51,995 bases of DNA from Elusimicrobiota bacterium (lineage in GTDB: Bacteria > Elusimicrobiota > Elusimicrobia > UBA1565 > UBA9628): assembly GCA_016212825.1 (NCBI GenBank), contig JACRDS010000084.1, positions 1 through 51,995 on the forward strand. The letters run 5' to 3'. This document shows, piece after piece, positions 36,253 to 44,372 of this stretch. The notes under the pieces were generated by a model, which was given only the letters and a program-made list of their open reading frames with translations, made no database searches and was not told the origin of the DNA. Positions within the stretch are counted from its first letter, which is position 1; each line of letters begins with the position of its first letter. The position numbers and the translations under genes were made by a program.

Positions 36253-37262
36253 GGACGGCTCGGCGAGAGCGCGCAGCGCAAGCCGATCGTCTCGGCCCGG
36301 CCTTCAGGGAAGAACCAGTCCCGGCTGGCGGCGCGGCAGGCGGGGGCGGGGCTCGACCAGGACCCGCCGCGCGCCACGCGCATCTCGCCCGAGGGCGGGC
36401 CCTGGGGGGATTCCGTCGCGGCGCCCGCGTAGCCCTCGGCGTACCAGTCCGCCACCCACTGGGCGGCGTTGCCGCCCATGTCGTAGAGGCCGTAGGGGTT
36501 GGCCAGCTTCTCTGCGACCGGATGGGTGCGTCCTCCGGAGTCGTTGGAGAACCAGGCGTGGCTGCTCAGCCTGACCTCGCTGTCCCCGAAGGAGTACTTC
36601 GCCGCGGAGCCGGCCCGGGCAGCCTTCTCCCATTCGGCCTCGCTTGGCAGCCGCTTGCCCAGCCAGGCGCAGTAAGCCTGGGCCTCGTTCCAGTCCACCA
36701 TCACCACCGGGTGACGGTCTCCGTTCCAGGCCGGCTGGGCCGGCATGCCGCGGCCCGTCGCCTGGGCGAAAGCGCGGAACTGGGCCACGGTCACCGGCTT
36801 GCGGTCGATATAGTAGGCCTCCAGGCGGACGGTCCGCCGCGGCCTTTCGGTGGGCTTGCCCTCCCCTTCCGGGGAGCCCATAGGGAACGGCCCGGCCGGG
36901 ACGAGGGCCATGTCGCGCGCGCGCCGCTGCTGTTCCGGGACGGCGGGGCGGGCCTCGACGGCCACGACGCAGCCTCCGCAGGCGAGGCTCGGATGGTCTT
37001 TCTCCACGTCCCAGGCCGCGCGCTTCTCGCCGGAGCCGGAGACCCGGCCGACGTCCCCCTGCGCCGCGGTCGGGACGATCGGGAAGCTGCGCCCGCCGTC
37101 GTCGGAGACGGCGAGCCCGACCTCCAGGGCCTCGGAGCCCCGGGCGTCGAGCCGGTAGCTCACCTGCACCAGCCCTTGCTCGTCCTGGGAGAAGCGCACG
37201 TCGGAGACCTCGGCGGCCCGCGTCCACCCGGTCAGCAGCAGGGCCAGCATCGCGTGTGGCAT
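36249..37262 (-). CDS. SUMF1/formylglycine-generating-enzyme-like protein, secreted
   Basis: MALVPAGPFPMGSPEGEGKPTERPRRTVRLEAYYIDRKPVTVAQFRAF..PVVMVDWNEAQAYCAWLGKRLPSEAEWEKAARAG..GLYDMGGNAAQWVADWY..VARGGSWSSPAPACRAASRDW. ATGA overlap with downstream gene. Confidence 0.9.
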   Translation of the reverse strand: MPHAMLALLLTGWTRAAEVSDVRFSQDEQGLVQVSYRLDARGSEALEVGLAVSDDGGRSFPIVPTAAQGDVGRVSGSGEKRAAWDVEKDHPSLACGGCVVAVEARPAVPEQQRRARDMALVPAGPFPMGSPEGEGKPTERPRRTVRLEAYYIDRKPVTVAQFRAFAQATGRGMPAQPAWNGDRHPVVMVDWNEAQAYCAWLGKRLPSEAEWEKAARAGSAAKYSFGDSEVRLSSHAWFSNDSGGRTHPVAEKLANPYGLYDMGGNAAQWVADWYAEGYAGAATESPQGPPSGEMRVARGGSWSSPAPACRAASRDWFFPEGRAETIGLRCALSPSRP

Positions 37263-37271
37263 GGCCGGCCC

Positions 37272-38750
37272 TCAGTAGTTGGGCTTGGCGCGCGAGGCCC
37301 GCGTGGCCCGGTCGAAGGCCCAGTCCCGGATGGCCTTGATCTGCTCGCTCATGGTCTTGGAGAGGGGCACGATCAGCCCGGCGTGGCGCTTGAGGTCGTC
37401 CGTGGTGACCTGGCGCTTCTCCTGCACCGCGTCGATGCGGGCGGAGATGATGAGCTGCTCGATCTCCGCGCCGGTCCAGCCCTGGGTGTGCACCAGGATG
37501 CGGTCGATCTCGATGCTCCTGGGGTCGACCCCGTTGAGGCCGAGGTGGATCGCGATGATGCTGCGGCGCTCCTCCTCGGTCGGGAGGTCGCAGAAGAAGA
37601 CCTGGTCGAAGCGGCCCTTGCGGATGACCTCCGCGGGCAGGGCCTCGATGCGGTTGGCCGTGGCGGCCACGAAGACCAGCGGGGGCTTCTCCTGCATCCA
37701 GGTCAGGAACGCGGAGAACATGCGGGATTGGTTCGAGCCCTCGTCCTTGGGGCGGCTCAGGGCCGCCTCCATCTCGTCGATCCAGAGCACGGCCGGGGCC
37801 ACGGCCTCAATGGTTTTTAGGGCCCGGTGGAACGCCGCCTCCGGGCTGCCGTAAAGGCCCGAGAAGACCAGGTTCATGTCCAAGCGGAACAGGGGCACCT
37901 TCCAGAGGCTGGCGATGGCCTTGGCCATCATGCTCTTGCCGCAGCCGCTGACGCCCATCATCAGCACGCCGCGGGGCACGGGCAGGCCCGACTTGACCGC
38001 GTCCTGGGTGAAGAGGGACCTGCGCTTGTCGGCCCACTCCTTGACGTTCTCCAGGCCGCCGACCCGGGCGATGTCGAAGGGCACCGCGATGTACTCCAGG
38101 AACCCCGACTTCTTGGCCAGGACCTTCTTCTCGGCGAAGACCTCGGCGAGCAGCTCCTTGGCGGAAGCGCCCTCACGGCCGAAGGCGCGGTGCATGACGT
38201 GCTCCGCTTCCTGAAGGGTCAGGCCGCGCAGGGCCATGGAGAGCTCGGGCTGCAGCTCCGGGGCGAGTTTGGCCCGGGGGTACTGCTTCTGGACCTGCAG
38301 GGCCTTCTGGATGAGCTCGTCCGGAGCCGGCATGTCGACCTGCACGAGGCAGAGCTCCTTCTCCAGGGTGGAAGGCAGGACGAGGTCCGGGGAGACGATG
38401 ACGACGCAAGTCTGGCCGGTCTTGACGAAGGCGCGGTAGGCATCGCGCAGGGCCCGGACCACGCGCGGGTCGTCCATGAAGGCGGAGAGGTCCTTCATGA
38501 CGTAGAACCCCTGCTGAGGGGAAGATATGATGGCCTCCAGGGCCCCGACGGGGCTGCGGGTGTCGTCGGCGGCCGTGCGGGGCGCCAGGCCCTGCACGCA
38601 GTCCCAGGTCGCCAGGGAGCCGCCCTTGAAGCATTCGGGCAGCAAGGCGCGCAGCGCCTCGATGACGCGGTCCTCTTCCGGGGTTTGGAGGTAGAGGATG
38701 GGATGGCGTCCGCGCAGAGCCTCGCGGATCTGTTCGACGAAGATGCTCAT
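37272..38750 (-). CDS. AAA+ ATPase, Ycf46-like
   Basis: MSIFVEQIREALRGRHPILYLQTPEEDRVIEALRALLP; Walker A GVSGCGKSMMAKAIA; Walker B VLWIDEMEAAL; VFVAATANRIEALPAEVIRKGRFDQVFFCDLPTEEER. Confidence 0.88.
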   Translation of the reverse strand: MSIFVEQIREALRGRHPILYLQTPEEDRVIEALRALLPECFKGGSLATWDCVQGLAPRTAADDTRSPVGALEAIISSPQQGFYVMKDLSAFMDDPRVVRALRDAYRAFVKTGQTCVVIVSPDLVLPSTLEKELCLVQVDMPAPDELIQKALQVQKQYPRAKLAPELQPELSMALRGLTLQEAEHVMHRAFGREGASAKELLAEVFAEKKVLAKKSGFLEYIAVPFDIARVGGLENVKEWADKRRSLFTQDAVKSGLPVPRGVLMMGVSGCGKSMMAKAIASLWKVPLFRLDMNLVFSGLYGSPEAAFHRALKTIEAVAPAVLWIDEMEAALSRPKDEGSNQSRMFSAFLTWMQEKPPLVFVAATANRIEALPAEVIRKGRFDQVFFCDLPTEEERRSIIAIHLGLNGVDPRSIEIDRILVHTQGWTGAEIEQLIISARIDAVQEKRQVTTDDLKRHAGLIVPLSKTMSEQIKAIRDWAFDRATRASRAKPNY

Positions 38751-38774
38751 AGGATGGCCTCCGCGGTCATCATA

Positions 38775-40166
38775 TCAAACTCCAAGACGGCGCAGGCCTT
38801 CGGCGGCCTCCGCCCGGCCCGGAAAGCGGCGCAAGACCTCCTCGTAGATGTCGCGTGCTTCGCGGGCGAGTCCGCACTCCTCGCAGACGCGGGCGTGCTC
38901 CAGGTAGAGCTCCGGCGCGTCGCCCAGGCCCACGGTGAGCTTGATGTGCTGGAAGAGCTGGCCCGCGCTCCCGATGTCCTTGAGCCTGCGGCAGGCCTCG
39001 AGGGCCAGGGCCAGTTCGGCGCGGCTCAGCGCCTCCAGGCGCTCCTCGCGCAGGGCGCGCAGCGCCGCCGCGTCCTCTCCCGCGTCCATGAGGGATTGCG
39101 CCAGGAGCGCCCGCTCCGCGTCCGGGACCGCGGCGAGGCCGATCTGTCCGATGCCCTCCAGCTCCTTGTGGCAGGCCACGAACAGGGCGTAGTCCGGGGC
39201 GTCGCGGGGCTGCTTCATGAGCACGAGCCCCAGAGCCGTCCCCGGGTCCTTGAGCTCGTGGAAGGCGCGGGCATAGGCCTGGTAGAACTGGGGGTGCTTG
39301 CGCGACCTGGCCACGGCCAGGAAGTCCGCGGCCCGGTTCGCGGCGCGGAACATGCCGGCCACGGCCCGGCAGTCGGCCGCGCTGCCCGCGGCTTTCTGAA
39401 TGAGCGCGGGGGAGAGCAAGGACAGGGCTTCGTCATGGGCTCCGCGCCGGGAGAGCTCCGCGGCCAGGAGCAGGGTCTCCGCGTAGACCTCTCCCGCGGG
39501 CCGGCCGCCGCGCGCGGCGGCCGCCGCCTGCAGGGATTGCATCAGCACCTGTTCGCGGGGGCTGCGCGCCTGCTTGGCCTGCAGGAGCGCGGCTGCGACC
39601 TCCCAGGCCCCGAGCTTCAGGAAGGATCCGGCGTAGGCCGCGAGGAAGTCGTCCGGCCGGCCCTGGCAGCGGGCGAGGAACTCCGGCGTCCGGCGGGCCC
39701 GCAGGATGTAGTCCGCGGCGGCGTCGCGTTTGGCTTCGTCGGCCGCGCCGGCCAGGAGCGCCGCCTCGTCGTCCGGCCTGGGGGGCGGGGGAGCCGCGGC
39801 CTTGAGGCGCGCGGCCTCGGCGGCGCGGCGGGCGGCTTCGTCCCGGCGCTTCTTCCAGACGGAGGCGGCGATGGCGCCTCCCAGGACGAGGACGGCTCCC
39901 GCGGCATAGAGTCCGTAGGGGGGGGCGGGGGGCGGCGGCGCGGGGGGCGGCGCAGGGGCCGGCGCGGGCGCGGTGGAGACGGCGGCGGGCGCCGTCGATG
40001 AGGGGACGGCGGCCTGGGCTTGCCGGTATCTTGCCGCGGCCTGGCCGTCGATGGGTCCGGGGGCGCTGACCGCGCGCTGGACGGGGGGCTCTTCCTGGGC
40101 CCGGGCCGCCGCGGCCGAGAGGAGGAGCAGCGCGGCCGCGCCCGTCAGGAGAGTGGCCCTGGGCAT
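38775..40166 (-). CDS. Membrane-anchored TPR-like repeat protein, unknown function
   Basis: Signal peptide plus one TM (GLYAAGAVLVLGGAIAASVWKKRRDEAARRAAEA), then helical repeats ending ARDIYEEVLRRFPGRAEAAEGLRRLGV. Confidence 0.7.
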   Translation of the reverse strand: MPRATLLTGAAALLLLSAAAARAQEEPPVQRAVSAPGPIDGQAAARYRQAQAAVPSSTAPAAVSTAPAPAPAPPPAPPPPAPPYGLYAAGAVLVLGGAIAASVWKKRRDEAARRAAEAARLKAAAPPPPRPDDEAALLAGAADEAKRDAAADYILRARRTPEFLARCQGRPDDFLAAYAGSFLKLGAWEVAAALLQAKQARSPREQVLMQSLQAAAAARGGRPAGEVYAETLLLAAELSRRGAHDEALSLLSPALIQKAAGSAADCRAVAGMFRAANRAADFLAVARSRKHPQFYQAYARAFHELKDPGTALGLVLMKQPRDAPDYALFVACHKELEGIGQIGLAAVPDAERALLAQSLMDAGEDAAALRALREERLEALSRAELALALEACRRLKDIGSAGQLFQHIKLTVGLGDAPELYLEHARVCEECGLAREARDIYEEVLRRFPGRAEAAEGLRRLGV

Positions 40167-40226
40167 GGTGCTGATGGTATCAAATTATGGGATTTCCCGT
40201 TTTTCAGTTCTCGGCAGGTGAAGCCG

Positions 40227-40255
40227 TTGACTTCCTGATGCGGGTGCAATACAAT
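40227..40255 (+). promoter_or_regulatory. Sigma70-like promoter placing the predicted TSS at the start codon
   Basis: TTGACT (40227-40232), 17-nt spacer, TACAAT (40250-40255); ATG at 40263. Confidence 0.7.
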
Positions 40256-40262
40256 CTGGTAT

Positions 40263-40790
40263 ATGCCGGTCATAATATTGGCCGTCGATGACGAGCTCGT
40301 CATTCTTCAGCTCTTGAAGGATTACCTGGAGGGAGTGGGCTACAGCGTGCTCATCGCCAGCGACGGCTACAGCGCCATGACCATGTTCGCTCAAGGCAAG
40401 CCCCAGCTCGTCATCCTCGACTTCAACATGCCGGCGGGCACGGGGGGCGACGTGCTCCAGCGCATCCGGGGGCGGGCGGACGGCGGCATGGTGCCGGTGA
40501 TCTTCCTGACCGCCGCCAACCTCATCGAGGTGCAGATGCAGGTGCTGCCCTCTCCTATCGTACGTTTCCTCAGCAAGCCCGTGAACTTCGCGGAGCTGGA
40601 GGCGGCCATCAAGGAGCTCCTGGGGCCGGCGGCGGTGCCCAAGCCGGCTCCTGCCGCCCCTCCCGCGGCTTATCCAGCGGGCTTCGTCCCGTCGCCGCCC
40701 CCTGCGTTCGACTCCGTGGACAAGGACCAGGGAGAGACCACGGTCCTGGACCTCGACGCGGACGACACTCCGCCGGCCGGGCAGAAGTAG
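40263..40790 (+). CDS. Response regulator receiver-domain protein with Pro/Ala-rich tail
   Basis: IILAVDDELVILQLLKDYLEGVGYSVLIASDGYSAM..QLVILDFNMPAGTGGDVLQRIR..VIFLTAAN..FLSKPVNFAELEAAIKELL. Confidence 0.93.
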   Translation: MPVIILAVDDELVILQLLKDYLEGVGYSVLIASDGYSAMTMFAQGKPQLVILDFNMPAGTGGDVLQRIRGRADGGMVPVIFLTAANLIEVQMQVLPSPIVRFLSKPVNFAELEAAIKELLGPAAVPKPAPAAPPAAYPAGFVPSPPPAFDSVDKDQGETTVLDLDADDTPPAGQK

Positions 40791-40828
40791 CCGGTCCGCG
40801 AAGGTCCCTCTTTTGCGATAATAGGGCC

Positions 40829-42148
40829 ATGGACAAGTCCGAGGAGCTCCGCCGGCGCATCCTGGAACTGGTGGAGCAGTACGCCCGCGAGGCGCACGTC
40901 CCGCGGCCCTTCGTCCCCGGCCGGGACTTCGTCAACTACGGCGGCCGGGTGTTCGGGGCGGAGGAGCTGCGCGGCGCCACCGAGGCCGTCCTCGACTTCT
41001 TCCTCACCGCGGGCCGTTTCGCCCAGCGCTTCGAGTCGGATTTCGCCGCCTATTTCAAGGTCCCCGGAGCCTTCCTGGTGAATTCCGGCTCCTCCGCCAA
41101 CCTGCTGGCCCTCGCCGCCCTGACCTCGCCCAAGCTGGGCGAGCGCCGGCTCAAGCCCGGCGACGAGGTCATTACCGTGGCCGCGGGCTTCCCCACCACC
41201 CTGGCCCCCATCATCCAGAACCGCCTCGTCCCGGTCCTGGTGGACGTGGGCGTCGGCGACTACACCGCCATCCCGGAGCGCATCGCCGGAGCCGTCGGCC
41301 CCAGGACCCGCGCCGTCATGATGGCGCACACCATGGGCAACCCCTTCGACCTCGACGCGGTCATGGCCGCGGTGAGGAAGCACGACCTCTGGCTCGTGGA
41401 GGACAACTGCGACTCCCTGGGCTCGACCTACCGGGGCCGGCTCACCGGGACCTTCGGCGCCCTCTCCACCTTCTCCTTCTATCCCGCCCACCATATCACC
41501 ATGGGCGAGGGCGGCTGCGTCATCGCGGCCGGGGAGCGCGCCGAGGAGTTGGGACGCATCGTGCGCTCCCTGCGCGACTGGGGCCGCGACTGCTGGTGCG
41601 CGGGTGGGAAGAGCAACACCTGCGGCCAGCGCTTCTCCCAGCGCTTCGGGTCTTTGCCCCTGGGCTTCGACCACAAGTACGTCTACTCGCACGTCGGCTA
41701 CAACCTCAAGCTCACCGACCTGCAGGCCGCCATCGGCTGCGCGCAGTGGCCCAAGCTCCCGGACTTCATCGCCCGGCGCAAGGCCAACTTCGCGTATCTG
41801 CGCAAGGCCCTGGCCCCCTACGAAGACCGCCTGGTCCTGCCCTTCGCCACGCCGGGCTCCGACCCGGCGTGGTTCGGCTTCGTGATCACGGTGCGCGAGG
41901 GCGCGGGCTTCTCGCGCAACGACCTGCAGAAGCACCTGGAGGAGCGCAAGGTCGAGACCCGCTCCCTCTTCGCCGGCAACCTGCTGCGCCACCCCGCCTT
42001 CCTCGACATCGAGCACCGGGTCTGCGGCGGCCTGGAGAATACCGAGCGCATCGCGGCGGGAACCTTTTTCGTGGGCGTGTATCCGGGCCTCGACCAGGCC
42101 CGCCTGGCCTATATGGCCGAGGCCTTCCGGGACTTCTTCAAGCGCTGA
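40829..42148 (+). CDS. rfbH: CDP-6-deoxy-D-xylo-4-hexulose-3-dehydrase (E1), RfbH/AscC-type, DegT/DnrJ/EryC1 fold
   Basis: FVNYGGRVFGAEELRGATEAVLDFFLTAGRFAQRFE; STFSFYPAHHITMGEGG (His in place of PLP Lys); RDCWCAGGKSNTC giving C-X1-C-X7-C iron-sulfur spacing. Confidence 0.92.
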   Translation: MDKSEELRRRILELVEQYAREAHVPRPFVPGRDFVNYGGRVFGAEELRGATEAVLDFFLTAGRFAQRFESDFAAYFKVPGAFLVNSGSSANLLALAALTSPKLGERRLKPGDEVITVAAGFPTTLAPIIQNRLVPVLVDVGVGDYTAIPERIAGAVGPRTRAVMMAHTMGNPFDLDAVMAAVRKHDLWLVEDNCDSLGSTYRGRLTGTFGALSTFSFYPAHHITMGEGGCVIAAGERAEELGRIVRSLRDWGRDCWCAGGKSNTCGQRFSQRFGSLPLGFDHKYVYSHVGYNLKLTDLQAAIGCAQWPKLPDFIARRKANFAYLRKALAPYEDRLVLPFATPGSDPAWFGFVITVREGAGFSRNDLQKHLEERKVETRSLFAGNLLRHPAFLDIEHRVCGGLENTERIAAGTFFVGVYPGLDQARLAYMAEAFRDFFKR

Positions 42149-42166
42149 GCCGGCCCGGGGCTTTTT

Positions 42167-42655
42167 TTACGGGGCCTGCGGTCGGGGCCGGGCGGATTCG
42201 AGCGCCAAGATGCGCCGCTCGTGGTCGTCCGCCATGGTCTCGACCTTGATGAGGGTCTGGCCGCGGATGGCGTCGGCGCGGTTGTAATGAACGGCCTGTG
42301 CCGTGAACTCGTCGAAGGAACGCATAAGCTGGTCGATCTGGCTCTTGGTGGACATCGTCTCCCGGACTTCCTGCAGTCCGGTCTGGGTCCGGATGATCTC
42401 CAGGGCCAGGGTCTTGGAAGTCGAGTCTATCTTCGCGTCGAGCCTGGCGATATCGGTCTTGAGGCCGCCGATGTCGCCCTTCATTTCGGTGACGTCGATC
42501 TTCAGCCCGGCGATGTCGCCCTTCATTTCGGTGACGTCGATCTTCAGCCCGGCGATGTCGCCCTTTATCCCGGTGATGTCTCCCTTCATTCCGGTGATAT
42601 CGGTCTTGACTCCGGAGATGTCTTCCTTCGTGGCCGGCAGGTCCTTCCTGTTCAT
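42167..42655 (-). CDS. Small heptad-repeat coiled-coil protein
   Basis: 162 aa: DISGVKTDITGMKGDITGIKGDIAGLKIDVTEMKGDIAGLKIDVTEMKGDIGGLKTDIARLDAKI, a 7-residue periodicity. Confidence 0.75.
   Translation of the reverse strand: MNRKDLPATKEDISGVKTDITGMKGDITGIKGDIAGLKIDVTEMKGDIAGLKIDVTEMKGDIGGLKTDIARLDAKIDSTSKTLALEIIRTQTGLQEVRETMSTKSQIDQLMRSFDEFTAQAVHYNRADAIRGQTLIKVETMADDHERRILALESARPRPQAP
42469..42552. repeat. Two perfect tandem 42-bp repeats inside the coiled-coil gene (each two heptads)
   Basis: CGATGTCGCCCTTCATTTCGGTGACGTCGATCTTCAGCCCGG at 42469-42510 and 42511-42552; weaker copies continue on both sides. Confidence 0.93.
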
Positions 42656-42810
42656 GGCTCGCTCCTAATTGTAGCTGTTTGCCCTGATTCCTGGTAGGGC
42701 CTCAGGGCCTAGGCTTCAGGGGCCCTACTTATATATACGAGCGACCCTTGAAATAGTTCCACTTTCCGTCGGGATGCGGAACTTCTCTTCTCCCTGTTCG
42801 TATGTAGAGC

Positions 42811-44205
42811 ATGGGGGAGTGGAGCGGGGGATTCCATTACCGGCCGCGGGAGCGGGTCAAGGGGCCGCTGTTCCGCGTGGTCCTGGACCACCTGGAGGAG
42901 TTCGCCATGCAGCTGGCCTGGCCGAGGGACTCCAAGCCGAGGCCTCAGCTCCGTGTGATCGAGAGGTTCCGCAAGTACGTCGAGTGCGGCATCCACCGCT
43001 TCGGGGTGGCGCGCTATCGCTGCCCGAAGTGCGGCGACGACGTGTTCGTGCTGTTCTCCTGCAAGATAAGGGGTCTTTGCCCTTCCTGCGACGCCAAGCG
43101 GGCGACGGTGACCATGGCCAACGCGGTGGACCGTCTCCTGCCTGAGCAGGGCTACCGGCAGTGGGTGCTGGTGGTGCCTAAGCGGCTGCGCTTCCTGATG
43201 GACATTCACTCGGAGCTGGCTGGGGAGGTCGCGACGATCTTGGCCCGAGGCGTGGAGCTTTTTCTCGAACGTCGGTGCGGGAAGGGCGCTCCGGCGAACA
43301 TCTCTTTTGTCCAGCGGTTCGGCAACCGCTTGAACCTGCACCAGCACATCCATGCGGTCATCTCGGACGGGGTGTTCTTCAAGGAACCGGGGCTGTTCGG
43401 GGACGTGCTGGGCTTCAAGCCTGCGGCGCATCCGACCGAGGCTGAGGTCCTGGCCCTGACCGAGTCTTTGCGGCGTAAGGCTCTTAGGCGCTTCAGGAAG
43501 CTGGGCTATCTTTCCGTCTTTGAGGTGGAGAAGATGCTGTCCTGGCCGCATTCGGGGTTCTCGGTGCATGCTCTGGCTTACGCCCCGCCCGGGGACCGGG
43601 AGGGTCTGCAGCAGCTCCTTTACTATTGCGGCCGGCCGGCGCTGTCGGTGAAGAGTGTGTCTTACTACGCGAAACAGAACCGGGTGGTATACAGAACCGA
43701 GCCGCGCGGGGGGGAATCTTGGTCGCTGAGCATGGAGCCTGTGGAGTTCCTGCGCAAGTGGGCGCTCTTGGTGCCGCCGCCGAGGAAGAATCTGGTGCGG
43801 TATTACGGGGCTTTGGGGCCGAATTCTCCGCTCAGGGAACTGTTGGTGGACGCGGCGAGCAGGGGGACGGCGCGGGCTCGGCTTAGGGAGAAGAAAGAGG
43901 CTGCCTGCGCGGAGCTGCGCTCATGGGCGGCGTGTCTGGCGCGGGTCTTCGAGGTGTTCCCTTTGGTCTGTCCGAAGTGTTCGGTGGCTATGGTGCCTGT
44001 GGCTGTGATCATGAACGACCGGGAATTGGTCAGGTTGCTGACTTATTTGGATCTACCGACGGAGTTCCCGAGGATGCTGCCGGCGCGCAGCCGGCCGCCT
44101 GAGGTCTACGACTGCGCGCCGCCGGGAGATGATGGGTGCCAGATAGACCCGAACGTGGACTTATACGAAGGCATCAATCCTCCCGGCTCCGATGAGCCGG
44201 CGTAG
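42811..44205 (+). CDS. IS91-family transposase (zinc-binding N-terminus, Y2_Tnp domain)
   Basis: YRCPKCGDDVFVLFSCKIRGLCPSCDAKRATVTMANAVDRLLPEQGYRQWVLVVPKRLRFLM..NISFVQRFGNRLNLHQHIHAVISDGVF; C-terminal CPKCSVAMVPVAVIMNDRELVRLLTYL. Confidence 0.93.
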   Translation: MGEWSGGFHYRPRERVKGPLFRVVLDHLEEFAMQLAWPRDSKPRPQLRVIERFRKYVECGIHRFGVARYRCPKCGDDVFVLFSCKIRGLCPSCDAKRATVTMANAVDRLLPEQGYRQWVLVVPKRLRFLMDIHSELAGEVATILARGVELFLERRCGKGAPANISFVQRFGNRLNLHQHIHAVISDGVFFKEPGLFGDVLGFKPAAHPTEAEVLALTESLRRKALRRFRKLGYLSVFEVEKMLSWPHSGFSVHALAYAPPGDREGLQQLLYYCGRPALSVKSVSYYAKQNRVVYRTEPRGGESWSLSMEPVEFLRKWALLVPPPRKNLVRYYGALGPNSPLRELLVDAASRGTARARLREKKEAACAELRSWAACLARVFEVFPLVCPKCSVAMVPVAVIMNDRELVRLLTYLDLPTEFPRMLPARSRPPEVYDCAPPGDDGCQIDPNVDLYEGINPPGSDEPA

Positions 44206-44274
44206 AGCGGCCTTTGCTTGGAGGCTGATCCTGCCTGCCGCGACGGCGTTCTTTCCTGGCTGATTGTGTTATTA

Positions 44275-44312
44275 TTCCGAGTGCCAGCCCCCTTGGGGGC
44301 TGGCAATCGGAA
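44275..44312. repeat. IS91-family terminal hairpin
   Basis: TTCCGA-G-TGCCAGCCCCC-TT-GGGGGCTGGCA-A-TCGGAA (17 bp paired, one mismatch). Confidence 0.92.
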
Positions 44313-44372
44313 TGCGCGAGGCACGACAGAAGGGACTAGCCGGCGGGGACGGACGAAGCGGGGTTGTTTCTC

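Larger units (their letters stand above)
42811..44352 (+). mobile_element. IS91-family insertion sequence (left boundary not resolved)
   Basis: Y2-type transposase gene plus downstream hairpin and 33-bp sequence shared with the 26260 relic; conserved flank extends to about GGGGAC at 44345-44352. Confidence 0.8.

Noticed and set aside
37827-40001. 724-aa plus-strand ORF
   Set aside because: Antisense shadow of the AAA+ and TPR genes; composition (Gly/Arg/Gln-rich, no recognisable domain) typical of high-GC spurious frames.
42149-42168. Rho-independent terminator between rfbH and the coiled-coil gene (GGCCCGGGGCTTTTTTT)
   Set aside because: A T-run is present but only a short, imperfect stem can be drawn; not strong enough to call.
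42695-42727. TAGGGCC..GGCCCTA inverted repeat as the left end of the IS91 element
   Set aside because: Arms are only 7 bp and no second copy of a left end is available for comparison.
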